A stretch of 64,000 nt of DNA from Nonlabens spongiae (GTDB taxonomy: Bacteria > Bacteroidota > Bacteroidia > Flavobacteriales > Flavobacteriaceae). This document shows positions 18,337-26,707 of the stretch, in pieces. Position 1 is the first letter of the stretch, and each line of letters begins with the position of its first letter. The stretch covers positions 2,136,501 through 2,200,500 of the forward strand of contig NZ_CP019344.1 of assembly GCF_002117125.1 (NCBI RefSeq), given 5' to 3'. Made by a program: the position numbers and the translations under genes. The notes beneath the pieces were generated by a model. That model saw only the letters and a list, made by a program, of their open reading frames with translations, searched no databases and had not been told where the DNA came from.

Positions 18337-18877
18337 GTTCTTTTATTGTATTGATCTTGTGAAATAGGTCGTAAGTCACTATCCCAGCACAGACTGATAT
18401 ATTCAGACTGTGCTTAGTTCCATATTGTTCTAGTTCAATGACACGGTCACTGGCGTTTACGACATCCTGTTGCACGCCTTGAACTTCGTTTCCTAGAACT
18501 ACAGCTATTTTAGACCCTCTTTCAGGATTAAAAGAATGTAAGCTGGTCGAGTTTTCAGCTTGCTCGATGGCGCAAACTTCATAACCGTTTTTTTTCAAAT
18601 TTCTGATCGCCTCGCTGGTGTCCTCAAAATATTCCCAGGAAACTGTTTCTGTAGCACCTAGAGCCGTTTTTCTAATTTCCCGATGTGGTGGTTGTGCAGT
18701 TATACCGCACAAAACAACTTTGTCGACCCTATAGCAATCTGCCGTGCGGAAAACGGATCCCACATTATTCAAACTACGTACATTATCCAAAACGATGACA
18801 AGGGGAGTTTTTTCGCTTTCGCGAAATTCCTTATCAGACAACCGGTCTAACTCATCATTCCTCGTTTTTCTATTCAT
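18326..18877 (-). CDS. SpoU/TrmH family RNA 2'-O-methyltransferase
   Basis: About 183 residues from the ATG at 18877. A TTG 21 bases upstream is in frame but lies in a terminator hairpin, so I reject it. SPOUT motifs are intact: LDNVRSLNNVGSVFRTAD (motif 1), VLGNEVQGV (motif 2) and YGTKHSLNISVCAGI (motif 3). Such enzymes methylate a ribose 2'-OH in rRNA or tRNA using S-adenosylmethionine and a trefoil-knot fold. There is no separate N-terminal RNA-binding domain, as in TrmL/TrmH-like short forms. The partial palindrome at 18817-18826 is read as EFRES. Target nucleotide unknown. Confidence 0.88.
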   Translation of the reverse strand: MNRKTRNDELDRLSDKEFRESEKTPLVIVLDNVRSLNNVGSVFRTADCYRVDKVVLCGITAQPPHREIRKTALGATETVSWEYFEDTSEAIRNLKKNGYEVCAIEQAENSTSLHSFNPERGSKIAVVLGNEVQGVQQDVVNASDRVIELEQYGTKHSLNISVCAGIVTYDLFHKINTIKELKH

Positions 18878-18896
18878 ATTAGGTTCTATTAAAAGC

Positions 18897-18923
18897 AAAA
18901 ACCATAGCTGGGCTATGGTTTTT
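18897..18923 (-). terminator. Bidirectional intrinsic terminator
   Basis: A 12-bp stem AAAAACCATAGC / GCTATGGTTTTT with a 3-base loop, flanked by A and T runs. It lies downstream of the PorP-like gene on the minus strand and should end its transcript ahead of the methyltransferase gene. Confidence 0.8.
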
Positions 18924-18950
18924 GAAAATATTTAAATGTGATTTCTAGCA

Positions 18951-19032
18951 CGCTTTCGCGCTGCGCCTTCGGCAAGCCTAGCCATCTGCGCCGAAGTGGC
19001 TACGAAGGCTGCATGGCGAACGAAGGAAAGCG
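18951..19032. repeat. GC-rich imperfect inverted repeat
   Basis: Bounded by CGCTTTCG and CGAAGGAAAGCG, with internal copies of CTTCGGC and its complement GCCGAAG and of AGCCTAGCC and GGCT. The left boundary resembles the first half of the common palindrome. It fills the gap after the PorP-like stop. Confidence 0.55.
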
Positions 19033-19043
19033 TAATTATCAAT

Positions 19044-20054
19044 TTATCTATTCACCGCGGGACAGTTACAACTCCATCGCTCTTGTCTACACAAGAAATC
19101 GATTCCCAAAGTGAGCTGGTGAAAACCACCATTATCAAACTTGATATCTCCAAACTGGTAACTGTAAGTGTATGCAAAAGTGAACTCTTTATACTTGACA
19201 CCTACAATAGGTGATAGCAACGACAAGTTTTGCTCTTGGATATTGTTTATATCATTTCCGTTTACAAATTCAGCACTCTCAAAACTCTGACGAAACGATA
19301 AACCACCAAAGAACTGGCTGTTATCGTTCATATCATAATATGCCTTTGCATTTATGTCTACAAATTGCTCTTCAGTCTGGTCTGTACGCTGGTAGAGAAC
19401 AGACGGTTCAAATTGCCAAGCACTTTTAGTAGGTGAAAACACATAGCCCAAAGTTGCAATATATCTACGCTGGTTTGAACTTTCAAAGCCTTCCGTATAG
19501 ATCTCACGATTTTGGAAAACCGCATTCTTTACCGTAAAATGTCCATAGAATTCTTTATAGAAATAAGACATCCCTATATCTACGTTAAAATAAGAATCAC
19601 TTACAAGCACTCCGGCAACCACAGGGTCAAAATCGAGCGGGTCAAAATCAGTCTCATCAAGACGGCTCTGAACCATTCCCACATTTGCTCCAAAAGATAG
19701 CCTATTGAGCTCACCATAACCACCCCCTACTTTAAGGTGATATGCATAAGATAAATAAGCACCTGTTTGAGAGTGATAACCATTACGGTCATTAAAAATG
19801 ATGGCTCCTATACCACTATTTTGACCTATTCCAGTATTGAAACTCAAGGTCTGTAGGTTGGGGGCATCTTCTTGATCAAACCACTGTTGTCTTGCGGTTC
19901 CTCTCACCTTACCGCAACTCGCGGCACCTGCCATGGAAGGGTGAAGTAAATAATAATTGTCAGTTAGGTAGTCTAAATAGACCGGTACACCTTCTTGCGC
20001 TATTGATAGTTGTGATATGGCTGCTACAACTATTAATACAAAAAATCTTTTCAT
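19044..20054 (-). CDS. PorP/SprF family type IX secretion system outer-membrane protein
   Basis: 336 residues with a signal peptide ending SQLSIAQ. The start of the mature protein (YLTDNYYLLHPSMAGAA) and the alternating strands ending with FTFAYTYSYQFGD and GGFHQLTLGIDFLC match PorP/SprF beta-barrels, which sit in the outer membrane and support export or surface attachment of type B sorting-domain proteins such as SprB. A possible partner with a type B domain is encoded 3.7 kb away at 13277. Usually porP-like genes adjoin their cargo; here they are separated by four genes. An intrinsic terminator follows at 18897. Confidence 0.88.
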   Translation of the reverse strand: MKRFFVLIVVAAISQLSIAQEGVPVYLDYLTDNYYLLHPSMAGAASCGKVRGTARQQWFDQEDAPNLQTLSFNTGIGQNSGIGAIIFNDRNGYHSQTGAYLSYAYHLKVGGGYGELNRLSFGANVGMVQSRLDETDFDPLDFDPVVAGVLVSDSYFNVDIGMSYFYKEFYGHFTVKNAVFQNREIYTEGFESSNQRRYIATLGYVFSPTKSAWQFEPSVLYQRTDQTEEQFVDINAKAYYDMNDNSQFFGGLSFRQSFESAEFVNGNDINNIQEQNLSLLSPIVGVKYKEFTFAYTYSYQFGDIKFDNGGFHQLTLGIDFLCRQERWSCNCPAVNR

Positions 20055-20372
20055 GCGTCGTTAAGTCTCTCCTTTCCAGCACGTGTTCCTAGTACAGCTT
20101 CAGGGGTTAGGCTGTTCTTTTTGCCACCATGGCTTTCATGGTTCGAGGACACATCCCAATCGGTCAAATATATACATTTTACGATTCAATTAACAATAAA
20201 CCCTGCTAGTTCAAAAAAATTGTTCAAATCATGTTAATTTTCAGCAAGTTGCGACCTCGTTTGAATTTATTATGCAGTCATACTATTTGCTTTGAAGCAC
20301 TATGTACACAATCTATGATCAAATGAAGCACAGCTTTAATATCATCATTATTTTTGCAAAAAATTTCCTGTT
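20055..20372. other. Divergent intergenic region with hairpin and promoter-like elements
   Basis: 318 bp between the PorP-like gene (leftward) and the NifU-like gene (rightward). It holds a hairpin ACCATG-N5-CATGGT at 20126-20142, a leftward TATATTTG at 20172-20165 (TTG 21 bases upstream rather than 19), and a rightward TATTTTTG at 20349-20356. The PorP-like transcript would thus have a leader of about 105 bases that includes the hairpin. No gene is seen. Confidence 0.4.
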
Positions 20373-21290
20373 ATGAGCGAGCACATTATTTCCATAATAC
20401 CTACTTCAAACAATGCGATTGTAAAATTTGAAAGCAACCAGTTTTTAGTGAAGGGAAATAGCTATGAATTCAAAAATATAGATGAAGCAAAACCATCTCA
20501 ACTCGCTCAACAACTGTTCTACCTTCCTTTTGTAAAAACCGTCTACATCGCACAAAACTTTATTGCGATTGAGCGCTATGATATTGTTCAGTGGGAAGAT
20601 GTTCAAGATGAGGTTGCAGAACAAATAAACAATTACTTGAATAGCGGAGAACCACTCTTACATGAGGAGGCGCAACCCACCAAAAAAGTTCCCGTAACAG
20701 TTTATGCTGAGGCCACTCCCAATCCCAACAACATGAAATTTGTGGCCAATAAAAAACTGGTCGTACAGAGCAAGGAATTTAAAAGCATAGGCGATACAGA
20801 AGATGGCACCTTGACTCGCAAACTCTATGAATTCCCATTTATCAAAGAAATTTATGTGGACGAGAACTATATCTCGATCCAAAAACATGAAATCGTGGAG
20901 TGGGATGAGGTTGCAAATCAAGTGCGCTCTTTTATTAGAGAATCTCTTCAAAACGGACTAGAAATAGGCGAGTCTAAAGGAAAGAGTGAAGGGATTGAAC
21001 TCAACAAAGCCGCTGAGCCTACTAACCTCCCCAAATTTGAAAACCTCGATGATGTTTCTAAAAAAATTGTAGAAATTCTAGATGAATACATTAAGCCAGC
21101 AGTAGCTAGCGATGGAGGAAATATCGTATTTAAAGAGTACGAGCAGGCATCAGGTGATGTTCACGTAATTTTACAGGGCGCTTGCAGTGGTTGCCCTTCT
21201 TCTACCATGACTCTCAAAAATGGAATTGAAACCATGCTTAAGGATATGATTCCTAATAAGATCAACCAGGTTGTAGCTATAAACGGCTAG
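20373..21290 (+). CDS. NifU-like iron-sulfur scaffold with two Nfu_N domains
   Basis: 305 residues. Two tandem Nfu N-terminal domains (about 3-85 and 106-190) share the pattern KFxxNxxLV...FPFIKxxYxxxNxISIxxxxIVxWDEV; the second carries the classic TPNPNNMKFV. A 25-residue linker leads to the NifU C-terminal domain (about 225-305) with C271-x2-C274 in GACSGCPSST, which binds a transferable [4Fe-4S] cluster between two subunits. It delivers Fe-S clusters to client enzymes. Doubling of the N-terminal domain is known in Bacteroidota. The next gene has its own promoter. Confidence 0.93.
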   Translation: MSEHIISIIPTSNNAIVKFESNQFLVKGNSYEFKNIDEAKPSQLAQQLFYLPFVKTVYIAQNFIAIERYDIVQWEDVQDEVAEQINNYLNSGEPLLHEEAQPTKKVPVTVYAEATPNPNNMKFVANKKLVVQSKEFKSIGDTEDGTLTRKLYEFPFIKEIYVDENYISIQKHEIVEWDEVANQVRSFIRESLQNGLEIGESKGKSEGIELNKAAEPTNLPKFENLDDVSKKIVEILDEYIKPAVASDGGNIVFKEYEQASGDVHVILQGACSGCPSSTMTLKNGIETMLKDMIPNKINQVVAING

Positions 21291-21320
21291 AAGATCATCA
21301 TTCAACGAGATTAGTGTGGT

Positions 21321-21342
21321 AATTCCGCTTTCGCGAAAGCGA
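21321..21342. repeat. Intergenic copy of the TTTCGCGAAA palindrome
   Basis: Core 21329-21338 in the 138-bp gap after the NifU-like gene and upstream of the cyoE promoter. It lacks a T-run. Confidence 0.85.
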
Positions 21343-21432
21343 GATATCAAAGAATATTCTCACCAGGCTCAGAGGTTAAGGAATAACATTGTTCTTGTTT
21401 TAGCAAAACACTCTGAAAGCAAGTGATTTGCT

Positions 21433-21462
21433 TTGCTACAAAACAAGCACAAAGTATCTTTG
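21433..21462 (+). promoter_or_regulatory. Consensus Bacteroidota promoter for the cytochrome oxidase operon
   Basis: TTG at 21433-21435, exactly 19 bases, then TATCTTTG at 21455-21462. This is a full match to TTG-N19-TAnnTTTG. Transcription would begin near 21468, which excludes translation starts upstream of it. Confidence 0.8.
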
Positions 21463-21481
21463 CAACCCCTTAAAAATAGCT

Positions 21482-22375
21482 GTGAAAGAAGCAAAAACTC
21501 TTACTAAAGAACCCGGTATGATCTCAAATTTCATCGAGATCACTAAACCTAGGCTTTCTGTAGTAGTGGTGTTTTCATCTTTAGCCGGTTATTTCTTAGC
21601 AGCAGAGTCCATAGACTGGCTCACGCTTTTGTACTTATGCGTAGGTGGATATTTTCTTGTGGGGTCATCAAATGTGTTTAATCAAATCATCGAGAAGGAC
21701 CGTGACGCTCTCATGGTACGTACGATGAACCGTCCTTTGCCTACGGGTAGAATAGCGATCTCTACCGCTTGGGTTTACGGCTTATTGATGGCACTTATTG
21801 GTGTATACCTGCTCTATCTCATAAATGGAGCGACTGCATTTTTTGGCGCGTTAAGCATCGTGCTTTATGCAGCTCTATACACTCCACTCAAGACCGTCTC
21901 GCCGCTTTGTGTGTTTGTGGGAGCTTTTCCTGGCGCGATCCCATATATGCTAGGCTGGGTGGCTGCCAGTGGTAATTTTGGCATTGAACCTGGGACTTTG
22001 TTTATGCTTCAGTTTTTTTGGCAATTTCCCCACTTTTGGGCGATAGGATGGATGCTGGAAGACGACTATAAAGCAGGTGGTTTCAAGATGCTTCCTACAG
22101 GAGCGGCTGATCGAGGTACTGCTTTTCAAACAGTGTTGTATACAGTATGGACAGTAATTGTATCGATCATACCCGTATTTAAAGTTACGGGTGATTTATA
22201 CATTACTATTTATAGTGCGATTGCTGTAGGGGCGCTGGGATTGTGGTTTTTATACCATAGTATTGAGCTTTTTAGAAAAAGAACCAAAACTGTTGCACGT
22301 AAACTCATGCTGGTAAGCGTGAGTTACATAACCCTAGTACAGATTATTTACGTAGTCGATAAATTTTTGAGATAA
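21482..22375 (+). CDS. cyoE: Protoheme IX farnesyltransferase (heme O synthase)
   Basis: About 297 residues from the GTG at 21482; the in-frame TTG at 21428 lies within the promoter and cannot be used, and ATG at 21518 is the other choice. The UbiA-type motif NVFNQIIEKDRDALMVRTMNRPLPTGR (aspartate-rich first loop) and the second loop with DYKAGGFKMLP are intact, with about nine membrane segments. It attaches a farnesyl group to heme b to make heme O for cytochrome oxidases. It is the first gene of the oxidase block, followed after 3 bp by a subunit III gene. Confidence 0.93.
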   Translation: MKEAKTLTKEPGMISNFIEITKPRLSVVVVFSSLAGYFLAAESIDWLTLLYLCVGGYFLVGSSNVFNQIIEKDRDALMVRTMNRPLPTGRIAISTAWVYGLLMALIGVYLLYLINGATAFFGALSIVLYAALYTPLKTVSPLCVFVGAFPGAIPYMLGWVAASGNFGIEPGTLFMLQFFWQFPHFWAIGWMLEDDYKAGGFKMLPTGAADRGTAFQTVLYTVWTVIVSIIPVFKVTGDLYITIYSAIAVGALGLWFLYHSIELFRKRTKTVARKLMLVSVSYITLVQIIYVVDKFLR

Positions 22376-22378
22376 TTA

Positions 22379-22957
22379 ATGGTAGATATCACTCAATTAC
22401 CAGAGAAAGAAAAAAGGGCTCGATCCAAAAAACAAATGATGTGGTTTGCCATCGCAAGCTTGATCATGATGTTTGCGGGACTTACCAGTGCCTACATAGT
22501 TAGCGCAAGTAGAAGAGACTGGGTAGATTTTGAGCTGCCTAGTGAATTTTATTACAGCACAGGTGTTATAGTTTTGAGTTCGCTTACTTTACTTCTGGCA
22601 AAACTTAGTATTAAAAAGAATAATCGCAAGGGGGCGACGTTGATGACTGTTCTCACATTTGTGCTGGGTGCGACATTTGTTTACATGCAGTTTGCAGGCT
22701 TTGAGACATTAACTGAAAGAGATATTTTCTTCACTGGAAAGGGAAGTAGTGTGAGCGCCTCTTTTGTTTACTTAATTGTGGTTGCGCACTTAGCGCATAT
22801 TGTTGCAGGCCTTATCTCCCTGATGGTCATTACAATAAATATGGTTAGAGGGAAATATACAGGCACTGATTTCCTCGGATTTGAATTAGGGGCGATATTC
22901 TGGCATTTTGTAGATTTTCTATGGATTTTCTTGCTTTGCTTTTTACTCTTTTATTAA
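22379..22957 (+). CDS. Heme-copper oxidase subunit III (short form)
   Basis: 192 residues with five membrane segments. The subunit III pattern is visible in MMWFAIASLIMMFAGLTSAY at the first helix and in FVYLIVVAHLAHIVAGLISL plus FWHFVDFLWIFLL at the end (the conserved H-x-V/A and YWHFVDxVW signature). It supports proton delivery and stability of cytochrome c oxidase in the inner membrane. The start codon is three bases after the cyoE stop. Two consecutive subunit III genes occur here; this one lacks the large insert of the second. Confidence 0.9.
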   Translation: MVDITQLPEKEKRARSKKQMMWFAIASLIMMFAGLTSAYIVSASRRDWVDFELPSEFYYSTGVIVLSSLTLLLAKLSIKKNNRKGATLMTVLTFVLGATFVYMQFAGFETLTERDIFFTGKGSSVSASFVYLIVVAHLAHIVAGLISLMVITINMVRGKYTGTDFLGFELGAIFWHFVDFLWIFLLCFLLFY

Positions 22958-22971
22958 AAAGTTTTTTCATC

Positions 22972-22979
22972 TATTTTTG
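22972..22979 (+). promoter_or_regulatory. Putative internal -7 element TATTTTTG
   Basis: Matches TAnnTTTG, 25 bases before the second subunit III gene; the ideal -33 position reads TTT instead of TTG. It might give extra transcription of the distal genes. Confidence 0.35.
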
Positions 22980-23004
22980 CAACTTATAGCAATACACTCA
23001 CACT

Positions 23005-24006
23005 ATGGATACAACAGTAGCTGCTACTGGTACCGAAGGACAAAAATGGGGAGGCGGTAACTTGCCTTTAAAGGTGACTTATGGAAAGATGATGATGTGG
23101 TTCTTCATCCTTTCAGACGCGCTGACCTTCTCTGGATTTCTTGCCGCATACGGATTTTCAAGATTTAAATTTATTGAAGAATGGCCTATAGCTGATGAGG
23201 TTTTCAACCACTTCCCATTCATGCATGGCGTAGACGCGCCTATGTTTTATGTGGCGTTGATGACCTTTATACTTATTGGATCATCGGTTACAATGGTGCT
23301 TGCAGTGGACGCTGGTCATAAAATGGACAAGAAAAAGGTTTCTCTCTACATGTTGCTAACCGTAATAGGTGGTATGATCTTCTTAGGTTCTCAAGCTTGG
23401 GAGTGGGCTAACTTTATAAACGGTGAGTACGGTGCGGTTAAAACTAAAGGTGGGAACATTCTTCAGTTTGTCAACACTGAAACTGAAGAGAGGGTAGGCC
23501 TATCAGAATTTGTCGTAGAAGGTGATCGCGATGTAGATACTTACGGTCCTAGTGAAGGAATCTGGTATGAGTCATCAGGAGAGTATAATGCAGAGTACAC
23601 TTTACAAGAAGTTATCGCTGGTTTGGAAATCAATGATAACATCACTGTTCGTACACAACAGCTTATAGTTAATCAAGAAACTGGGGCTAGTGAAAAATTA
23701 GTGCTTTCTAGAGAGGAAGGTCTTGCCAAAGTTAAAAGAGAAGCCATCTCTGTAGTTCAAGGTGCTAATCTTACTGAGAATGAATACGGCGCTCCACTCT
23801 TTGCTGACTTTTTCTTTTTCATTACTGGTTTTCACGGTTTCCACGTTTTCACTGGAGTCTTGATCAATTTGATCATCTTCTTCAATGTAATTTTAGGAAC
23901 TTATGAACGTAGAGGAAGCTATTTAATGGTAGAAAAAGTAGGTCTTTACTGGCACTTTGTAGACCTTGTTTGGGTATTTGTATTTACCTTCTTCTACCTC
24001 GTATAA
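23005..24006 (+). CDS. Cytochrome c oxidase subunit III (long form with extra loop)
   Basis: 333 residues. The N-terminal part (MMMWFFILSDALTFSGFLAA, FYVALMTFILIGSSVTMVLA, GSQAWEW) and C-terminal part (FFFITGFHGFHVFTGVLI, GLYWHFVDLVWVFVFTFFYL) match subunit III, including the functional histidines. Between them, about residues 145-260, is a hydrophilic loop of over 100 residues that ordinary subunit III proteins lack; it should protrude on one membrane face. It forms part of a caa3/aa3-type terminal oxidase with the neighbouring subunits; subunits I and II are not in this window. Start ATG is 47 bp after the short paralogue. Confidence 0.93.
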   Translation: MDTTVAATGTEGQKWGGGNLPLKVTYGKMMMWFFILSDALTFSGFLAAYGFSRFKFIEEWPIADEVFNHFPFMHGVDAPMFYVALMTFILIGSSVTMVLAVDAGHKMDKKKVSLYMLLTVIGGMIFLGSQAWEWANFINGEYGAVKTKGGNILQFVNTETEERVGLSEFVVEGDRDVDTYGPSEGIWYESSGEYNAEYTLQEVIAGLEINDNITVRTQQLIVNQETGASEKLVLSREEGLAKVKREAISVVQGANLTENEYGAPLFADFFFFITGFHGFHVFTGVLINLIIFFNVILGTYERRGSYLMVEKVGLYWHFVDLVWVFVFTFFYLV

Positions 24007-24027
24007 AAATTTTTGAGACAAATCATC

Positions 24028-24435
24028 ATGGCAGATCACGCATCACACGCAGAACACCATCACGAGCACAAACTAGAAATCTTTAGAGGACTGGTTAAGT
24101 TTAAAAACAATACCCAGAAAATATGGGGTGTCTTAATCTTCCTTTCTATTGTTACCATTATTGAGGTAGCGTTAGGTTACATTAAACCTGATTTTCTCAA
24201 TGCTCAATTTCTTGCACTAAAATGGTTGAACTGGATTTTTATCATTCTTACCATAGTTAAAGCATATTACATTACTTGGGATTTCATGCACATGAGAGAT
24301 GAAGTGAGTGGATTGAGACGTGCTGTGGTTTGGACCGCTGTTTTCCTAATCATTTATTTAGTAGCTATTCTTCTTGTAGAAGGAGATTATATTTATGAGG
24401 TTTACAAAAACAATGCTGTAAGTTTTGACTTCTAG
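24028..24435 (+). CDS. Cytochrome c oxidase subunit IV
   Basis: 135 residues from the ATG at 24028; a TTG 15 bases earlier is less likely. Three membrane segments follow a histidine-rich N-terminus (HASHAEHHHEHK) that could bind copper or another metal. The pattern WGVLIFLSIVTIIEVALGY, LNWIFIILTIVKAYYITWDFMHM and AVFLIIYLVAILLVEGDY matches the bacterial oxidase subunit IV family, which assists assembly of the core enzyme. It lies 21 bp after subunit III and is followed by an intrinsic terminator at 24460. Confidence 0.88.
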   Translation: MADHASHAEHHHEHKLEIFRGLVKFKNNTQKIWGVLIFLSIVTIIEVALGYIKPDFLNAQFLALKWLNWIFIILTIVKAYYITWDFMHMRDEVSGLRRAVVWTAVFLIIYLVAILLVEGDYIYEVYKNNAVSFDF

Positions 24436-24459
24436 TGACTACTATATCTAAATAAACTT

Positions 24460-24484
24460 AGGACGGTTCTACCGTCCTTTTTTA
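24460..24484 (+). terminator. Intrinsic terminator after oxidase subunit IV
   Basis: Stem AGGACGG / CCGTCCT with a 5-base loop followed by six T. It precedes the SCO-like genes, so those may be transcribed at a lower level by read-through. Confidence 0.85.
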
Positions 24485-24493
24485 TATCTTATA

Positions 24494-25201
24494 ATGACTG
24501 AAGACTCATCTAAAGATCAAATTAAACAAGTCAACCCAATAGCAAAATACTCTGTGTTGATTATTTTGTTTGCTCTTCCGTTAGTTGCTTATCTGTTTTT
24601 TCTGCAGGGTAAACACAATTTTGACACCCTACCTGTCATAAATGAAGAAATAGGTACGCTTGAGAATTTCAAGACATTAGAAGGGCGTAAACTGCAACTC
24701 AAAGACAGTATCACCATCATTACATTTCTAGGTAATCATCCTTATGAACGTTTAGGGCATGTCTCAAATGTCAATGAGAAAATCTACAAGGAGTTTCACA
24801 AATTTGACACCTTTCAGCTAGTGGCGATTTTACCCGAAGCCGGAGTGGAAGACGTTCAAGAGATCAAGAATCAAATGGCTGAAACCACAGACATTTCAGA
24901 TTTCCATTTTTTGGTCGGTGATGATAGTGATATCCTAAAGTTTTTTGATGATCTGGGATCTGATCTCGAGCTCAATAAAGACTTATCATCTGATTATGCA
25001 TTTATCATTGATAAAAGCGCCTCACTTAGAGGTCGTGACGACAACGACCCAGAAGAATCCATTATTTATGGGTACGACACGAGCTCCATACCTGCGTTAC
25101 AAAAAGTCATGGTAGATGACGTGCGGGTTCTTCTCGCTGAGTATAGATTTGCATTCAAGAAAAATAGAGATCAAAAAATTCAGAAGGATGGCAAAGGGTA
25201 A
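24494..25201 (+). CDS. Membrane-anchored SCO-like protein without the CxxxC motif
   Basis: 235 residues: one N-terminal membrane anchor (about 20-40) and a periplasmic domain with the thioredoxin-like strand order of SCO proteins (ITIITFLGNHPYERLG where SCO1 has VVDFFFTTCPTICTP; later DYAFIIDKSASLRG where SCO1 has NFALVDREGYIRS). No cysteine is present, so it cannot bind copper by thiolates or shuttle disulfides. It overlaps the true SCO1 gene by 14 bp and has the same length, which suggests an ancient duplication and a joint role in oxidase assembly (inference). Confidence 0.7.
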   Translation: MTEDSSKDQIKQVNPIAKYSVLIILFALPLVAYLFFLQGKHNFDTLPVINEEIGTLENFKTLEGRKLQLKDSITIITFLGNHPYERLGHVSNVNEKIYKEFHKFDTFQLVAILPEAGVEDVQEIKNQMAETTDISDFHFLVGDDSDILKFFDDLGSDLELNKDLSSDYAFIIDKSASLRGRDDNDPEESIIYGYDTSSIPALQKVMVDDVRVLLAEYRFAFKKNRDQKIQKDGKG

Positions 25202-25895
25202 AGACACTCCTTATTACATAGGTCTAGGAATTATCATTCTCATTTTTGGATACTTTGCTGTGACAAATGTGGTTCACTACATCGAAAAAGATAAAGTGGT
25301 AGACAGCAACCGCAGTCAAGACCGCGATCCAGTGGCTGACAAGTTTCTGAAAAAGTTCAATAAGGTTCCAGACTTTTCATTTGTTAATCAGAATAACGAC
25401 ACCATTACTAACAAAGATTTACTGGGAAAAGTTTACGTGGTAGACTTTTTCTTCACGACTTGCCCTACCATTTGCACACCTATGAGTGTTAATATGTCTA
25501 AGATCGTTGAAGAACTTGAAGACTATCCCGATTTTCAAGCAGTGTCTATAAGCATTGATCCAGAGTATGACACTCCAGAGGTTTTAAAGGAATATGCCTC
25601 GAGATATGTTGAAAAAGATGACTCATGGCACTTTTTAACGGGAGACAAACAAGCCACCTATAAACTAGCGAGAGAGGGATTCAGCTCTTATGTGGGCGAA
25701 AGCCAAGACAGCATCATAAAATTTGAGCACAGCGGTAATTTCGCATTGGTCGATCGCGAAGGTTACATACGTTCCCGTAAAGATGAATACGGCAACTGGA
25801 TCATGGTATATCGAGCCGTGCAAGAAAACGTAAATGATCTCGAGCCATTGCTGCCTGAGCTTATCGCAGATGCAAAAACACTTTTAAATAAATAA
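25188..25895 (+). CDS. SCO1/SenC family copper chaperone
   Basis: 235 residues from the ATG at 25188, inside the end of the preceding gene. An N-terminal anchor (residues 9-30) is followed by the SCO domain with TTCPTICTPM (Cys92 and Cys96) and the third copper ligand His181 in KFEHSGNFALVD. It inserts copper into the CuA site of cytochrome oxidase subunit II or reduces its cysteines, in the periplasm. The link to the upstream oxidase genes supports this. The next gene follows after 2 bp. Confidence 0.93.
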   Translation: MAKGKDTPYYIGLGIIILIFGYFAVTNVVHYIEKDKVVDSNRSQDRDPVADKFLKKFNKVPDFSFVNQNNDTITNKDLLGKVYVVDFFFTTCPTICTPMSVNMSKIVEELEDYPDFQAVSISIDPEYDTPEVLKEYASRYVEKDDSWHFLTGDKQATYKLAREGFSSYVGESQDSIIKFEHSGNFALVDREGYIRSRKDEYGNWIMVYRAVQENVNDLEPLLPELIADAKTLLNK

Positions 25896-25897
25896 CT

Positions 25898-26419
25898 ATG
25901 TTAGAAAAAAGAGGGCCAGCCATCATTCTAGCAATTTCAATCGTCGTTCCTATTGTTGTACTTATTTTGATGTATTTGCCCGAGCGTTACAATTTCTTGA
26001 ATCTCGATGCCGGTACGCTCCCTTTGTTTCATGCGGTTCTCAATGGAGCGACTGCCTTATTATTACTAGCGGGTATAACATTTATCAAGTCAGGCAAGAA
26101 AGAAAAGCACAGAGCTGTCATGACATCAGCTTTTGTGATCAGTGCTGTGTTTTTAGTGAGCTACGTGATCTCAAAGATTAGCAATGATCCTACACCGTAT
26201 CCAGAAGACGCGCCCCTACGTGGTTTATACCTCTTTATTTTGATTTCCCATATTGTTTTGTCAGGGATCATCTTACCCCTGGTTCTGTATACGATGTATT
26301 TTGCATGGAATAAAAAATTTGCGAAACATCGTAAAATTGCGAGATGGACCTTCCCGATTTGGCTCTATGTGGCTGTGACAGGTGTGGCAGTTTATCTTTT
26401 CATGCAGCCCTATTATTAA
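25898..26419 (+). CDS. DUF420 membrane protein
   Basis: 173 residues with about five membrane helices. Conserved DUF420 features include LPLFHAVLNGATALLLLAG, the histidine in KKEKHRAVMTSAF, LFILISHIVLSGIILPLVL and KKFAKHRKIARWTFPIWLYV. In other bacteria DUF420 proteins (CtaM type) are needed for maturation of cytochrome aa3/caa3 oxidase. Its place directly after SCO1 fits. The four histidines could bind heme or metal, which is family knowledge rather than shown here. Confidence 0.88.
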   Translation: MLEKRGPAIILAISIVVPIVVLILMYLPERYNFLNLDAGTLPLFHAVLNGATALLLLAGITFIKSGKKEKHRAVMTSAFVISAVFLVSYVISKISNDPTPYPEDAPLRGLYLFILISHIVLSGIILPLVLYTMYFAWNKKFAKHRKIARWTFPIWLYVAVTGVAVYLFMQPYY

Positions 26420-26479
26420 GTGTAAGTTGAAGTACATGATTAAGTCTAAGAAGATAGACCTCAAGACAACATTGTCGAT

Positions 26480-26707
26480 ATGAAAAAGCTATTTTGTTTT
26501 TTATTGCTGGTAATTTTTTCCGCTTTCGCGAAAGCGCAATGTGCCATGTGCCGCGCCGTCATAGAGAGCAGTGGAGACAACGCAACTGCTGAAGGTCTCA
26601 ACAACGGTATCACCTATCTTATGGCATTTCCTTATATCATCGTAGGCGGAATCATCTACATGATCTACCGAAGCACGCAAAAACCAGCAAAAGAGGTTAC
26701 TGAGTAG
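26480..26707 (+). CDS. Small membrane protein with signal peptide and CxxC
   Basis: 75 residues. The signal peptide ends with SAFAKA-Q, and those codons are exactly the palindrome at 26524-26533. The mature part starts QCAMCRAVIESS (C-x2-C) and ends with one membrane helix (LMAFPYIIVGGIIYMIYRS) and a short charged tail. It follows the DUF420 gene by 60 bp, so a role in oxidase assembly or redox is plausible; I know of similar small proteins at this place in flavobacteria but not their function. Confidence 0.75.
   Translation: MKKLFCFLLLVIFSAFAKAQCAMCRAVIESSGDNATAEGLNNGITYLMAFPYIIVGGIIYMIYRSTQKPAKEVTE

Noticed and set aside
18897..18923. Possible small RNA or tRNA arm
   Set aside because: It is a single stem with A and T flanks, fully explained as a terminator.
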